A DNA stretch of 64,000 nt from the NCBI GenBank assembly GCA_009838525.1, contig VXRJ01000010.1:98520-162519 (forward strand), read 5' to 3'. Each line of letters opens with the position of its first letter. The stretch's first letter is position 1. Below the pieces are notes generated by a model. That model made no database searches. It saw only the letters and a list, made by a program, of their open reading frames with translations, and was not told where the DNA came from. A program made the position numbers and the translations under genes. Positions 34,927-44,051 of the stretch are shown here, piece after piece. Source of the DNA: Acidobacteriota bacterium. GTDB lineage: Bacteria; Acidobacteriota; Vicinamibacteria; Vicinamibacterales; UBA8438.

Positions 34927-35008
34927 CCGTCCCTCGACTACGGCGCACCATTATGCCAAGTCTCCGGACGACGGTAGCTGGGAATAGAATGGGATCAGGA
35001 CGCCCTTC

Positions 35009-36658
35009 GTGAAGGAGCCCCGCTACCGCGAGCATCTGGCCCGGATCCGAGACACCTTTCCCGCCCCGGTCTCGGATCGTATGCACGACGCGTATTTCGT
35101 CTTTTCCATCCTGCGCGCGCTCGATGCGGTGGACGACCTCAAGTCCGAGGTTCCACTGCTCGGCCGCCCGCGGGCGCTGGACTACGAGCCCGCCGAGCAG
35201 GCCGAACTGGCCGACGAGGGGCGCAGCGTGGAAGAGGTGGCGCGCCTGCTGGTGCGCCAACTGGAAGGGATGCCGATCTGGGGCCATCCCCGCACGCAGA
35301 TCAACGTAGTCCCGCCCCCTTCGATCCCGAGCGTCATCGGCTCGCTGCTGCCCGCCATCTACAACCCGAATCTCGTCTCCGACGACACGTCGTTCGGCCT
35401 CATGCTGACCGAGGCTGCGGTCGCGGCCATGGCGTCGCGGTTGATCGGTTACGACCCTGAGCAGGCGGCCGGCGTGTTCACTTTCGGCGGGACCGGGACC
35501 GTGCTCTATGGCGCGAAACTCGGCATCGAGAAGGCGTTTCCTGACGCGATGGACACCGGCGTGCCGGCCGGAGGCGCGCTTCTGGCGTCGGGCCAGAGCC
35601 ACTACTGCCGCCTGAACGTGGCGGGCTGGCTGGGCCTGGGCGAAGCGAACGTCGTTCAGGTGCCGACGCATCTGACGAACGACATCCGCATCGATCTTCT
35701 GGAGAAGGCCTGCCGGGACCTGCTCGACCAGGGACGGCGCATTGTCGCCCTGGTGGCGACGATGGGCACCACCGATGCGTTCGGGATCGACGACCTCGAC
35801 GCCATCGCCGATCTGCGCGACCGGCTGGTCGAGGACTACGACCTCGACTACACGCCGCACATCCATGCCGATGCCGTGATCGGCTGGGCGTGGTCGGTGT
35901 TCAACGACTACGACTTCGAGGACAACCCGCTCGGGTTCCGTCCCCGCACGGTGCGGGCTCTCGCGTCCGCCCGCCGGCGCTTCTCGAGGCTGCACCGGGC
36001 CGACTCAGTCGGCATCGATTTTCACAAGACGGGCTTCGCGCCGTACGTCTCGAGCCTGCTCCTCGTCCGCAACCGGGCCGACATGCAGCTTCTGGTGCGC
36101 GGCCGGGAGCAGATGCCGTACCTGTTCCAGAGCGGCGAGCGGCATCCCGGCGTCTACACCCTGGAGACCTCGCGCGGCGGATCCGGCGTGCTCGCCGCCT
36201 ATGCCAACCTGCGACTGTTCGGACGGACTGGCCTGCGGGTTCTCCTCGGCCACCTCGTCGAGATGGCCGAGGCGCTGCGCGAGCATCTGGAGGGACACGA
36301 CTCAACCACTGTGCTCAACGACGACGGCGTCGGGACGGTGACGGTGTTCCGGGTCTATCCCGACGGCGTGGACACCTGGACGATCAAGGATCGGGAGCGC
36401 ACCGACCCTGCCGCGCGGGAAGAGCTGCTGCGCCACAACGATTACAACCGGCGGCTCTACCGCTACCTCTACGACCGCGCGATGCGGGGCGAGGGGGTTC
36501 ATATCTCGATGACCGACAACTATCGGCTGACCGACTACGGTGAGCCGACGGTGGGCCTGAAGAGCTTCATCCTCTCCCCGTTCATCGACGAGAAGGACGT
36601 GGAGCGGCTCGTCCGGGACATTCTCGACGCGCGCGAGGCCATCCGCGAGCAGGCCTGA
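35009..36658 (+). CDS. PLP-dependent group II amino-acid decarboxylase
   Basis: This 549-residue cytosolic enzyme belongs to the glutamate/tyrosine/aromatic-L-amino-acid decarboxylase group. Motifs: SIPSVIGSLLPAIYNPN, FTFGGTGTVLYGAKLGIEKA, GQSHYCRLN (His that stacks on PLP), HIHADAVIGW (Asp that binds the pyridine N) and GIDFHKTGFAPYVSS, where Lys forms the Schiff base. It would release CO2 from an amino acid to yield an amine; tyrosine or a diamino acid are possible, not decidable here. GTG 35009 has AGGA about nine bases upstream. It is a stand-alone gene, convergent with the beta-lactamase-family lipoprotein. Confidence 0.9.
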   Translation: MKEPRYREHLARIRDTFPAPVSDRMHDAYFVFSILRALDAVDDLKSEVPLLGRPRALDYEPAEQAELADEGRSVEEVARLLVRQLEGMPIWGHPRTQINVVPPPSIPSVIGSLLPAIYNPNLVSDDTSFGLMLTEAAVAAMASRLIGYDPEQAAGVFTFGGTGTVLYGAKLGIEKAFPDAMDTGVPAGGALLASGQSHYCRLNVAGWLGLGEANVVQVPTHLTNDIRIDLLEKACRDLLDQGRRIVALVATMGTTDAFGIDDLDAIADLRDRLVEDYDLDYTPHIHADAVIGWAWSVFNDYDFEDNPLGFRPRTVRALASARRRFSRLHRADSVGIDFHKTGFAPYVSSLLLVRNRADMQLLVRGREQMPYLFQSGERHPGVYTLETSRGGSGVLAAYANLRLFGRTGLRVLLGHLVEMAEALREHLEGHDSTTVLNDDGVGTVTVFRVYPDGVDTWTIKDRERTDPAAREELLRHNDYNRRLYRYLYDRAMRGEGVHISMTDNYRLTDYGEPTVGLKSFILSPFIDEKDVERLVRDILDAREAIREQA

Positions 36659-36700
36659 GCCCGCGGGCCACGCCCCGGGGCGCGCATTCGCTGAGCCCTT

Positions 36701-38008
36701 CTAGTGGATGATCGCCTGGTAGGCCAGATTCCGCGAGATTCCCTGGACCCGGCCGACCGCCGCGCCGCGGTGCTGGATCATCCCGACGAACGTCAGGTCG
36801 GTCTTCGGATCGATCCAGAACCATGTGCCCGCCGCACCGCCCCAGTAGTACGAACCCGCGCCGTACGGCTCGCCCGCCGCGGCGGGATCGTGAACGGTCG
36901 CGAAGTCGAGGCCGAAGCCCTGCCCCGGACGCATGGTCGGCAGCGCCTCGGGCGAGAGGAAATTCGTGCGCATCAGTTCGACCGTGCGCGGGGCGAGCAG
37001 GCGAACTCCGTCCAGCTCGCCCCCGTTGAGCAGCATCTGGGTAAAGCGCAGGTAGTCACCGGCGGTTCCCCAGAGCCCGCCGCCACCCGACGGTCCGGCC
37101 GGCATGGACGTCCGCGTCGGGCCCATGTCGACAGGCGCGAGACCTCCATCGTCACCATCACCGTAGATGACCGCCACGCGTGAGAGCTTCTCCTCGGGCA
37201 CATAGAACGCGGTGTCGACCATGTCGAGCGGGTCGAAGATCCGTTCCTGGAGGAACTCCGCGAACGGCTGGCCGGCGAGTTGCTCGACCAGATAACCCTG
37301 CACATCGACGCCGATGCTGTAGTACCAGCGCGTGCCCGGTTGCGCGAGGAGCGGAAGGTCGGACAGCTTGTCGATCATGGTCTGGAGCGGCGCGTCCGCG
37401 TTCAGCACCCGCTCCTCCCGGTACAGCCGGTCAACGTGGTTCGCGGTCCCGAGACCATAGGCGAGGCCGCCGGAATGCGACATCAACTCGGCCATCGTCA
37501 TCGGGCGCTCGGCATCCACCAGCCGGGGCGAACCGTCGGCGTTGTCGCCGTCGTGCACCTGCAGATCGGCGAACCCCGGAATGTAGCGTGAGACGGGATC
37601 GTTGAGCCGCCACTTGCCTTCTTCGTACAGCATCATCAGGGCGACGCCGGTGATCGGCTTGGTCATGGAGTAGATCCGAAAAATCGAGTCGCGTTCCATG
37701 GGGGCGCCGTTCTCCAGATCCTGAACTCCGGCGACGTGCGCGTGGACGAGCTTGCCGCCGCGCGCCATCAGCGTCACCACGCCGGCGAGACGCCCGTCAT
37801 CGACCATCCCCTGCATCCCCGCCGCAAGCCGGTCGAGCCGCTCGCCGGAAACGCCTACCTCGCCCGGGCTAACCGCTGCAAGATCGCGGACCGCATCTTC
37901 CTCGACCGCGATCGGCGCGGCCTGAAAACCGCAGCCCGACACCATGCCGGCCGTCGCAACCGCAACGAACGACCACACGAACCACCAACGCGCGACTGTT
38001 GTCCGCAT
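36701..38008 (-). CDS. beta-lactamase/serine hydrolase family lipoprotein
   Basis: ATG 38008 gives 435 residues with a lipoprotein signal (ATAGMVSGCGFQ). The class C beta-lactamase/EstB/penicillin-binding-protein-like fold shows SMTK (SxxK, catalytic Ser), YYSIG (YxN-like, with Ile in place of Asn) and GGGGLWGTAGDY. The canonical HxG/KTG region near the C-terminus is YYWGGAAGTWFW. These enzymes are usually esterases or D-aminopeptidases, and resistance to beta-lactams is not implied. It diverges from the TonB receptor across 187 bp. Confidence 0.88.
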   Translation of the reverse strand: MRTTVARWWFVWSFVAVATAGMVSGCGFQAAPIAVEEDAVRDLAAVSPGEVGVSGERLDRLAAGMQGMVDDGRLAGVVTLMARGGKLVHAHVAGVQDLENGAPMERDSIFRIYSMTKPITGVALMMLYEEGKWRLNDPVSRYIPGFADLQVHDGDNADGSPRLVDAERPMTMAELMSHSGGLAYGLGTANHVDRLYREERVLNADAPLQTMIDKLSDLPLLAQPGTRWYYSIGVDVQGYLVEQLAGQPFAEFLQERIFDPLDMVDTAFYVPEEKLSRVAVIYGDGDDGGLAPVDMGPTRTSMPAGPSGGGGLWGTAGDYLRFTQMLLNGGELDGVRLLAPRTVELMRTNFLSPEALPTMRPGQGFGLDFATVHDPAAAGEPYGAGSYYWGGAAGTWFWIDPKTDLTFVGMIQHRGAAVGRVQGISRNLAYQAIIH

Positions 38009-38195
38009 CGCGTCACCCCGTTTCGCTCCGGGAAGACCGGAGCTCCCCTGCTTGCAATCCGCCGTGCTGCGCGACCTCGTTCGGCCGCGGATCCGAGGCC
38101 AACGGCTGTTCCCGGCAGGTATAGTACCATGCCAACACAGCATGACTAGCCGTACCGCTGTCGGCATCCGCACCCCACCCCAAGCGAGGAAGACG

Positions 38196-41100
38196 ATGAA
38201 GGCTCTCCCTTTGGCAGTACACCTGGCGGTATGCCTGCTCGCGTTGCCAGTGACCGTCGCCGCACAGGACGGCGAGATCACGGGAACCGTCACCGACGAC
38301 ACGGGCGGAGTCTTGCCGGGCGTGACCGTTGAGGCCTCCGCCGAGACGGCGGCAGCCGCGCGCTTGACCGTGACCGACGCCGACGGTCGCTATGCGCTCG
38401 CGGCGCTTCCTCCCGGAAGCTACGCGGTGACGTTTGTCCTCCCCGGTTTCGAGCGCGCGGAACGGGCGGTCGAACTGACCGCGGGGGGCTCGGCAATGCT
38501 CGATGTCAGCCTGGCGCTCGGCGGGCTGTTCGAGGAGGTGACCGTCGCCGTGACCGGCACCGCCATCGAGGCGCCGGCCATCAACATGCCCAGTGCGGTC
38601 ACCGTCGTCAGCCGCGACGTTCTGGAGCAGCAGGGAGCGACGCAACTGGTCGATCTCTTCCGGACCCTCAATGTCAGCCACGGTGTCGTCGGCGAGCGGA
38701 ACAGTTGGTACAACTCGAACCAGCCGGCAACGCTCACCGAGAACGTGGCGAACGTCAACCTGCGCGGCCTCGGCGCCTCGCGCACCCTCGTGCTGATCAA
38801 CGGCCGGCGCCACGTGCCGGTCCCCGCGCGGCTCATCGGCGGGCGCTTCGTCGACGTGAACACGATCCCGGCCATCGCCGTCGGGAGGCTGGAAGTCCTC
38901 AAGGAGGGCGCGTCGGCCACCTATGGCTCGGACGCGGTCGGCGGCGTCGCCAACTTCGTCACCCGGAACGACTTCCGGGGCTTCGAATTCAACGTCGCGC
39001 ACGACTGGTTCAGCGGAGCGGGGGACACGACCATCGCCGGCATCTGGGGCGGCCGGATCGGCTCGTCGAGCGCGGTCCTTTCCGCGGAACGGGTCGGGAG
39101 GCAGGAACTGCAGATGGCAGATCGCCCGTGGGCGCTGGACCGCCTGAGCGCGTACCCGCCGGGAACCCGGGGGGGATGGTCGAGCATCGGCAACCCCGGC
39201 ACGTACGCGGTAGGCGCGCCAGCGGCGTGGACGGCGGACGTCTTCGATCCGCGCTGCACGGACTTCGGCGGCATTGACGAAGGCTGGACGTGCCGGTTCC
39301 GCTACGCGCCCTACGACAACCTGATCGACGAGCAGGATCAGACGCGCATCTTCGCCGAGCTCAACGGTCCGGTGAACAGCCGGACCAACTATCACGTCGA
39401 AGCGCTGTGGGCCGATGCGGTGATCCCGCAGTGGTACACGACGCCGTCCTATCCGCCGTTCCCCCTGATCAGCACGACCATCATGGAGGTGGCAGCCAGC
39501 CACCCTGGCCGTCAGGCGTTCTGTTCCAGCTACGTCGGTGACGCGAAGGCCGATCCAATGAGCGCCTGCGCGGACGACGCACCGTGGTACTTCAACGGCC
39601 GCCCGTTCGGCAACTCGGGTCCGGGCCGACGGCTGCGCCGCGAGTCTCGGACCCAGCGGGTCGCCGCCTCGCTCGACGGCGACGTCACGATGGGCGGGCG
39701 CAGCGCCCACTGGGACGTCGGCGTCACCTATTCCCGCGCCCGCGGCAACCTCAACCTCCCGGCCGTCTATACGGATCGGGTCTTCCGGGCCTTCCGCGGA
39801 TACGGTGGCCCCGACTGCGGCGTCGGCGTGATGGCGGACCGGAGCTCTCCCGCAGGTATGGTCCTCGGGCCGCTTGGCGGCGCGGTGGCCGGCCAGGGAC
39901 CCTGCATGTACTTCAACCCGTTCAGCAACGCCATTCAGTACTCCGATCAACCGGGCTCGCCCTTCGAGAACAACGCAAACCCCGACTATGTCGCCGGGCT
40001 CGCCAACCCCGAGGCGTTGCGGCTGTGGCTTAACGAGGAAGTGGACCTGGTCAGCACGACCGACCTCTTCGTCGCCGACGCCACCCTGAGCGGCAACCTG
40101 GTCGAGAACGTCGCCGACTTCGCGGTCGGGTACCAGTACCGGGGGATGACTGCCGACGGGAACCCGAACGACCCGGGCGACGTTACGCTGAATCCCTGCC
40201 CGGTCGCGGGCGACCTCGGGTGTGCGGTAGGCGACCGGTTCGGACCCTATCTCTTCACCAACATCCACCGGCCCTATGCCGCGGACCAGCGGGTGCAGCG
40301 CCTCTTCGGGGAACTGGCCCTCGGCATCGGCCCCCGTGTCGACACGCAACTCGCCGCGAACTACGAGTTCTACAACATCGCCGGCCGCACCGTGAGCAGT
40401 TTCGATCCGAAGGTCGGCATGCGGCTTCAGGTGGCGGAGAACCTGCATTACTCGCTGTCGCTGCGCGGGTCGGTGCAGACCACTTTCCGGACGCCGTCCC
40501 TCGACGACCTGAACACGAGCCCCCTCACAACCCTGGAGTGGATTCCGGTGACCGGCGCGTACCAGGCAGTCGACCGTTTCGGGCGGCCGGATCTCGAGCC
40601 GGAGCGGGCATTCACCTACAACGCCGGGGCGGTCCTGTTCCTCGAAGGCGGCCTTGAGGCGACCGTCGACTACTGGCACTACGACTTCGAGAACGTCATC
40701 GGCTCGATGCCTTACCTCGGCGTCACGAGCCTCTACGACGGCGGCGACGCGGCCGCGCGCGACGCGGTTTCGCCGTTCATCATCTGTCCCGACGGGCGGG
40801 CGTCCGATCTCGCGCCGGCCGACCGCTGCATTGCCCAAAACCTGGAGCGGATCCAGCTCGACCTCGTCAACTGGCCGGGGCTTACCACCTCGGGCGTCGA
40901 CACCCACCTCGCGCTGCGGCAGGACGCAGGGCCGGGCCAGTTCGTGGCCAGTTGGGATTCCACCTACACCCTCGCCTACGACACACGCGCGCTGCTGGTG
41001 GAAGGCACCAACCTGACCTTGGACGCCGCGCAGGAAGCGGCAGGGTATCTGAACTTCGGCCACCCGATCGCGGTGCCGCTGCCCCGCTGGAAGAGCCGCT

Positions 41101-41396
41101 GGTCCGCCACCTACTCGGCAGGGCCGTACACCTTCGCGAACTACGTGAGCTACATCTCGTCCTACGAAGACCCCGCCACCACCACGGCGGCGGCCGTGAT
41201 CGACTCGTTCCTCACCTGGGACGCGAGCTTCGTCTGGCGCTTCCCCGCCAGCGGCATGGACCTGACGCTATACGCGCTCAACCTCACCGGCCAGCGGCCG
41301 CCGTGGGCCAACGTGGAGCAGGCCTACGACGGCTTCACGCACGACCCCAAGGGGCGGCGCTTCAAGATGGCGATCACTTGGCGGTTTGGGGGCTGA
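38196..41396 (+). CDS. TonB-dependent receptor with carboxypeptidase-regulatory-like domain
   Basis: ATG 38196 has GAGGAAG upstream and starts a signal peptide (cleavage near TVAAQ); the longer frame to 37944 is not needed. The 1066-residue precursor has ITGTVTDDTGGVLPGVTVEA (regulatory-like), EEVTVAVTGTAI (TonB box-like), and a plug with GLGASRTLVLINGRR and LEVLKEGASATYGSDAVGGVANFVTR. The barrel ends AITWRFGG. The LVLINGRR/ASATYGSDA pattern is typical of the large receptors that import oligosaccharides or peptides in Xanthomonas and Caulobacter. TATAGT at about 38120 may be the -10. It converges on serS with only six bases between stops. Confidence 0.92.
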   Translation: MKALPLAVHLAVCLLALPVTVAAQDGEITGTVTDDTGGVLPGVTVEASAETAAAARLTVTDADGRYALAALPPGSYAVTFVLPGFERAERAVELTAGGSAMLDVSLALGGLFEEVTVAVTGTAIEAPAINMPSAVTVVSRDVLEQQGATQLVDLFRTLNVSHGVVGERNSWYNSNQPATLTENVANVNLRGLGASRTLVLINGRRHVPVPARLIGGRFVDVNTIPAIAVGRLEVLKEGASATYGSDAVGGVANFVTRNDFRGFEFNVAHDWFSGAGDTTIAGIWGGRIGSSSAVLSAERVGRQELQMADRPWALDRLSAYPPGTRGGWSSIGNPGTYAVGAPAAWTADVFDPRCTDFGGIDEGWTCRFRYAPYDNLIDEQDQTRIFAELNGPVNSRTNYHVEALWADAVIPQWYTTPSYPPFPLISTTIMEVAASHPGRQAFCSSYVGDAKADPMSACADDAPWYFNGRPFGNSGPGRRLRRESRTQRVAASLDGDVTMGGRSAHWDVGVTYSRARGNLNLPAVYTDRVFRAFRGYGGPDCGVGVMADRSSPAGMVLGPLGGAVAGQGPCMYFNPFSNAIQYSDQPGSPFENNANPDYVAGLANPEALRLWLNEEVDLVSTTDLFVADATLSGNLVENVADFAVGYQYRGMTADGNPNDPGDVTLNPCPVAGDLGCAVGDRFGPYLFTNIHRPYAADQRVQRLFGELALGIGPRVDTQLAANYEFYNIAGRTVSSFDPKVGMRLQVAENLHYSLSLRGSVQTTFRTPSLDDLNTSPLTTLEWIPVTGAYQAVDRFGRPDLEPERAFTYNAGAVLFLEGGLEATVDYWHYDFENVIGSMPYLGVTSLYDGGDAAARDAVSPFIICPDGRASDLAPADRCIAQNLERIQLDLVNWPGLTTSGVDTHLALRQDAGPGQFVASWDSTYTLAYDTRALLVEGTNLTLDAAQEAAGYLNFGHPIAVPLPRWKSRWSATYSAGPYTFANYVSYISSYEDPATTTAAAVIDSFLTWDASFVWRFPASGMDLTLYALNLTGQRPPWANVEQAYDGFTHDPKGRRFKMAITWRFGG

Positions 41397-41402
41397 CCAG
41401 CG

Positions 41403-42689
41403 CTAGCTGGAGCGAATGACGGAGATCCCGCCCATGTAGGGCCGGAGAACCTCGGGCACCGCCACGGAACCGTCCCGCTGCTGGAAGTTCTCGAGGATCG
41501 CCACCAGGGCGCGGCCCACGGCGACGCCCGACCCATTGAGGGTGTGGACGTGCTCCGGCTTGCCCTTGCCGTCGCGCCGGAAGCGGATGCCGGCCCGGCG
41601 CGCCTGGAACGCTTCGGTGTTGCTGCAGCTCGAGATCTCGCGGTAGGTCTGCTGGCTCGGGAGCCACACTTCCAGGTCGTAGGTCTTTGATGCGGCGAAG
41701 CCCATGTCGCCGGTGCAGAGGAGGACGGTCCGGTAGGGAAGGCCGAGGCGCTTGAGCACTTCCTCGGCGTGGCGCGTCAACGCTTCGTGCACGTCCCACG
41801 ACTGCGCCGGTGCGGCGTAGGCGACAAGCTCCACCTTGTCGAACTGGTGCTGGCGGATCAGTCCGCGGACGTCCTTGCCGTAGGCTCCCGCCTCGCTGCG
41901 GAAGCAAGGCGTGTACGCGACGTAGCGCACCGGCAGGTCACGGCCGTCGAGGATCTCGCCCCGGTGCAGGTTGCAGAGGGGCACTTCGGCGGTGGGGATC
42001 AGGTAGAGATCCCAGTCCCCGGCGATCCGGAACAGGTCGGATTCAAACTTCGGGAGATTCCCGGTCCCCGTCAAGGCGTCCGCGCTTGCGAGGAACGGCG
42101 GTTCGACTTCGGTGTAGCCATGCTCGGCCGTGTGAAGGTCGAGCATGAAGTTGATCAGCGCGCGGGCCAGGCGTGCGCCGGCGCCGGAGAGCACCGCGAA
42201 GCGCGCGCCGGCGATGCGGGTGGCGCGTTCGAAGTCGAGGATGCCGAGGGCGGGGCCGAGATCCCAGTGCGGCTGCGGCTCGAAATCGAAGCTCGTCGGC
42301 TCGCCATGGCGCCGGATCTCGTGATTTTCCTGTTCCGTTGCGCCTTCGGGGACGGTCTCGTGTGGCAGGTTGGGGAGTGCCAGTGACGCGCCGCGCAGCG
42401 CCTGTTCCACCCCCTTCAGCTTCGCTTCCTGCTCCTCTATCAGCGCGCGTTGCTCCTGGCCCCCGGCGACCAGGTGGTCGGCCGATTCTCCCGCCCGCTT
42501 TGCGGTGCCGATCTGTTCGCCGATCCGCTTGCGCGCATGCCGCGCGGCCTCAAGGACCGGGAGGATCGCGCGCCGCTCGGCGTCGAGTTGGACGAGCCGA
42601 TCGAGTTCCTCCTCGAAGTGATCGCCGCGCGTCCGGAGTCGGCCACGGACATCGTCGGGACGGTCACGGAGCAGTGCCGGGTCGATCAT
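41403..42689 (-). CDS. serS: seryl-tRNA synthetase
   Basis: The enzyme charges tRNA-Ser in the cytoplasm. The 428-residue chain starts [20 protein letters not shown]; residues 1-110 form the coiled-coil arm ([36 protein letters not shown]). Class II motif 2 is [21 protein letters not shown] and motif 3 is [18 protein letters not shown]. The [10 protein letters not shown] stretch binds serine. ATG 42689 is preceded by TAGAAT (42698-42703, minus strand), eight bases away with no Shine-Dalgarno, so a leaderless transcript is possible. No tRNA-Ser gene is nearby. It diverges from galU. Confidence 0.97.
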   Translation of the reverse strand: MIDPALLRDRPDDVRGRLRTRGDHFEEELDRLVQLDAERRAILPVLEAARHARKRIGEQIGTAKRAGESADHLVAGGQEQRALIEEQEAKLKGVEQALRGASLALPNLPHETVPEGATEQENHEIRRHGEPTSFDFEPQPHWDLGPALGILDFERATRIAGARFAVLSGAGARLARALINFMLDLHTAEHGYTEVEPPFLASADALTGTGNLPKFESDLFRIAGDWDLYLIPTAEVPLCNLHRGEILDGRDLPVRYVAYTPCFRSEAGAYGKDVRGLIRQHQFDKVELVAYAAPAQSWDVHEALTRHAEEVLKRLGLPYRTVLLCTGDMGFAASKTYDLEVWLPSQQTYREISSCSNTEAFQARRAGIRFRRDGKGKPEHVHTLNGSGVAVGRALVAILENFQQRDGSVAVPEVLRPYMGGISVIRSS

Positions 42690-42726
42690 CGGCGGCCATT
42701 CTACCGTGCGCCCGCCAGACTCTCTG

Positions 42727-42785
42727 CTAGCAGCCCGGGATGCATCGCCGGTCGAAGGTAGCGGGGTTTCGACACGGGCTGCTAG
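42727..42785 (-). repeat. intergenic palindromic element, copy A
   Basis: Perfect 11-bp inverted ends CTAGCAGCCCG / CGGGCTGCTAG at 42727-42737 and 42775-42785 enclose 37 bp. Read on the minus strand the interior contains CCGCTAC, TTCGA and CGGCGATGC in the same order and spacing as copy B (10937-11003). It lies between divergent serS and galU, just before the galU start. Confidence 0.6.
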
Positions 42786-42797
42786 GATCCGGGCGCC

Positions 42798-43685
42798 ATG
42801 CCGACGCCCCCCGCCGATGTTTCCACGCTGCTCGTGCCGGTCGCTGGTCTCGGAACCCGCATGTTGCCGGCGACCCGGGCGGTCCCGAAGGAAATGCTGC
42901 CTTTGGTCGACCGACCGATCATTCAGTACGGCGTGGAGGAGGCGGTCGCGTCCGGCATTCGGCAGGTCGTCCTGGTGACCAATCCGGGCAACACGTTGTC
43001 GGCGTTGCACTTTGCTCCGGCTCCCGATCTGGAGGCGGAACTCGCGAGGCGCGGGAAGGCCGACCTGCTCGCGATGGCCCGCGAACTCTCGTCGATGGCG
43101 GACGTGTCGGCGCTGCCGCAGGATGCGCCGCGCGGCCTAGGGCACGCGGTCCTGTGCGGGCGCGACGCCATCGGGGATGTGCCGTTCGCCGTGTTGCTGC
43201 CCGACGACCTCATCGACGCGGACCCGCCGGCGCTCGCGCAGATGCTGCACGTTTTCCGGGAAACCGGCGGACCGGTCCTGCTGGTGGAGCGCGTCCCGCA
43301 TGCGTCGGTGCGGCAGTACGGGATCATCGCGGCGACCGCGGTGCGCGACAGTGTCTGGCGCGTAAACGATCTGGTGGAGAAGCCGGCGCCGGAACACGCG
43401 CCGTCGAACCTGGGGATCGTCGGGCGGTACCTCCTGACGCCCGACCTGTTCGACGAGTTGGAGGCGACGGCGCCGGGCGCCGGCGGAGAGATTCAGTTGA
43501 CGGACGGCTTGCGGCGGCTGGCACGCAAGCGACCGATCTACGCGTGCGAACTCTGGGGCAAGCGTCATGACGCGGGAAACCCGCTGGGCTACCTGAAGGC
43601 GGCCATCCACGTCGCCCTGCGGCGACCCGATCTGGCGCCCGAACTGCGGGCGTGGCTGGCCGACGAGATCCGGAACGCCGAATGA
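42798..43685 (+). CDS. galU: UTP--glucose-1-phosphate uridylyltransferase
   Basis: This 295-residue enzyme makes UDP-glucose from UTP and glucose-1-phosphate for envelope polysaccharides. The nucleotide-binding signature [20 protein letters not shown], the metal/sugar region [19 protein letters not shown] and the C-terminal helix region match GalU. The length fits the family (about 290-300). It stops one base before the stop of the convergent fmdB-type gene. Confidence 0.95.
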   Translation: MPTPPADVSTLLVPVAGLGTRMLPATRAVPKEMLPLVDRPIIQYGVEEAVASGIRQVVLVTNPGNTLSALHFAPAPDLEAELARRGKADLLAMARELSSMADVSALPQDAPRGLGHAVLCGRDAIGDVPFAVLLPDDLIDADPPALAQMLHVFRETGGPVLLVERVPHASVRQYGIIAATAVRDSVWRVNDLVEKPAPEHAPSNLGIVGRYLLTPDLFDELEATAPGAGGEIQLTDGLRRLARKRPIYACELWGKRHDAGNPLGYLKAAIHVALRRPDLAPELRAWLADEIRNAE

Positions 43686-43686
43686 G

Positions 43687-44037
43687 CTACGTCGCCGTCG
43701 CGGCCGTCGGCTTGGCGTCGGTCGTCCCGCTCTCGGTCTTGCCCTTGTCGGGGGCCTTGGAGTCGGAGGCCTTCGAATCCGAGGATCCGGCCGCGGATTC
43801 CCTGGTGGTCGATGCGGCTTCCTCCTTCTTCGTCTCCGCCGCCTGATCCCCCGAGGGCTTGCGGGCGTAGTCGGTGATGTACCAACCGGACCCCTTGAAC
43901 TGAATCGCCGGCGACGACAGCAGCTTGCGAACCGGGCCGTCGCACTTCGGGCAATTCTCCAGCGGCGGGTCCGAGAACTTCTGAATCCGTTCGAAGCGGT
44001 GAGCACAATGCTCGCACTCGTACTCGTAGAGCGGCAT
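43687..44037 (-). CDS. FmdB-family zinc ribbon protein
   Basis: The 116-residue protein starts MPLYEYECEHCAHRFERIQKF, with the N-terminal zinc ribbon of FmdB proteins: Cys pairs CEHC and CPKC bind one Zn. The LLSSPAIQFKGSGWYITDY segment is the conserved second part. After residue 65 the tail is low-complexity, rich in Ser, Lys, Ala and Asp (KASDSKAPDKGKTE), and probably disordered. FmdB members are small regulators of unclear function. GGGGAG lies upstream. Confidence 0.9.
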   Translation of the reverse strand: MPLYEYECEHCAHRFERIQKFSDPPLENCPKCDGPVRKLLSSPAIQFKGSGWYITDYARKPSGDQAAETKKEEAASTTRESAAGSSDSKASDSKAPDKGKTESGTTDAKPTAATAT

Positions 44038-44051
44038 CGATTGAATCTCCC

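Noticed and set aside
36659-36682. Terminator between the convergent decarboxylase and beta-lactamase-family genes
   Set aside because: Two short GC palindromes exist (36659-36668, 36671-36682) but with no loop and no T-run, so they are not credible hairpins.
38013-41063. 1016-codon minus-strand open frame opposite the TonB receptor
   Set aside because: Arg/Gly/Ala-rich translation without any family pattern; the plus strand encodes a complete receptor.
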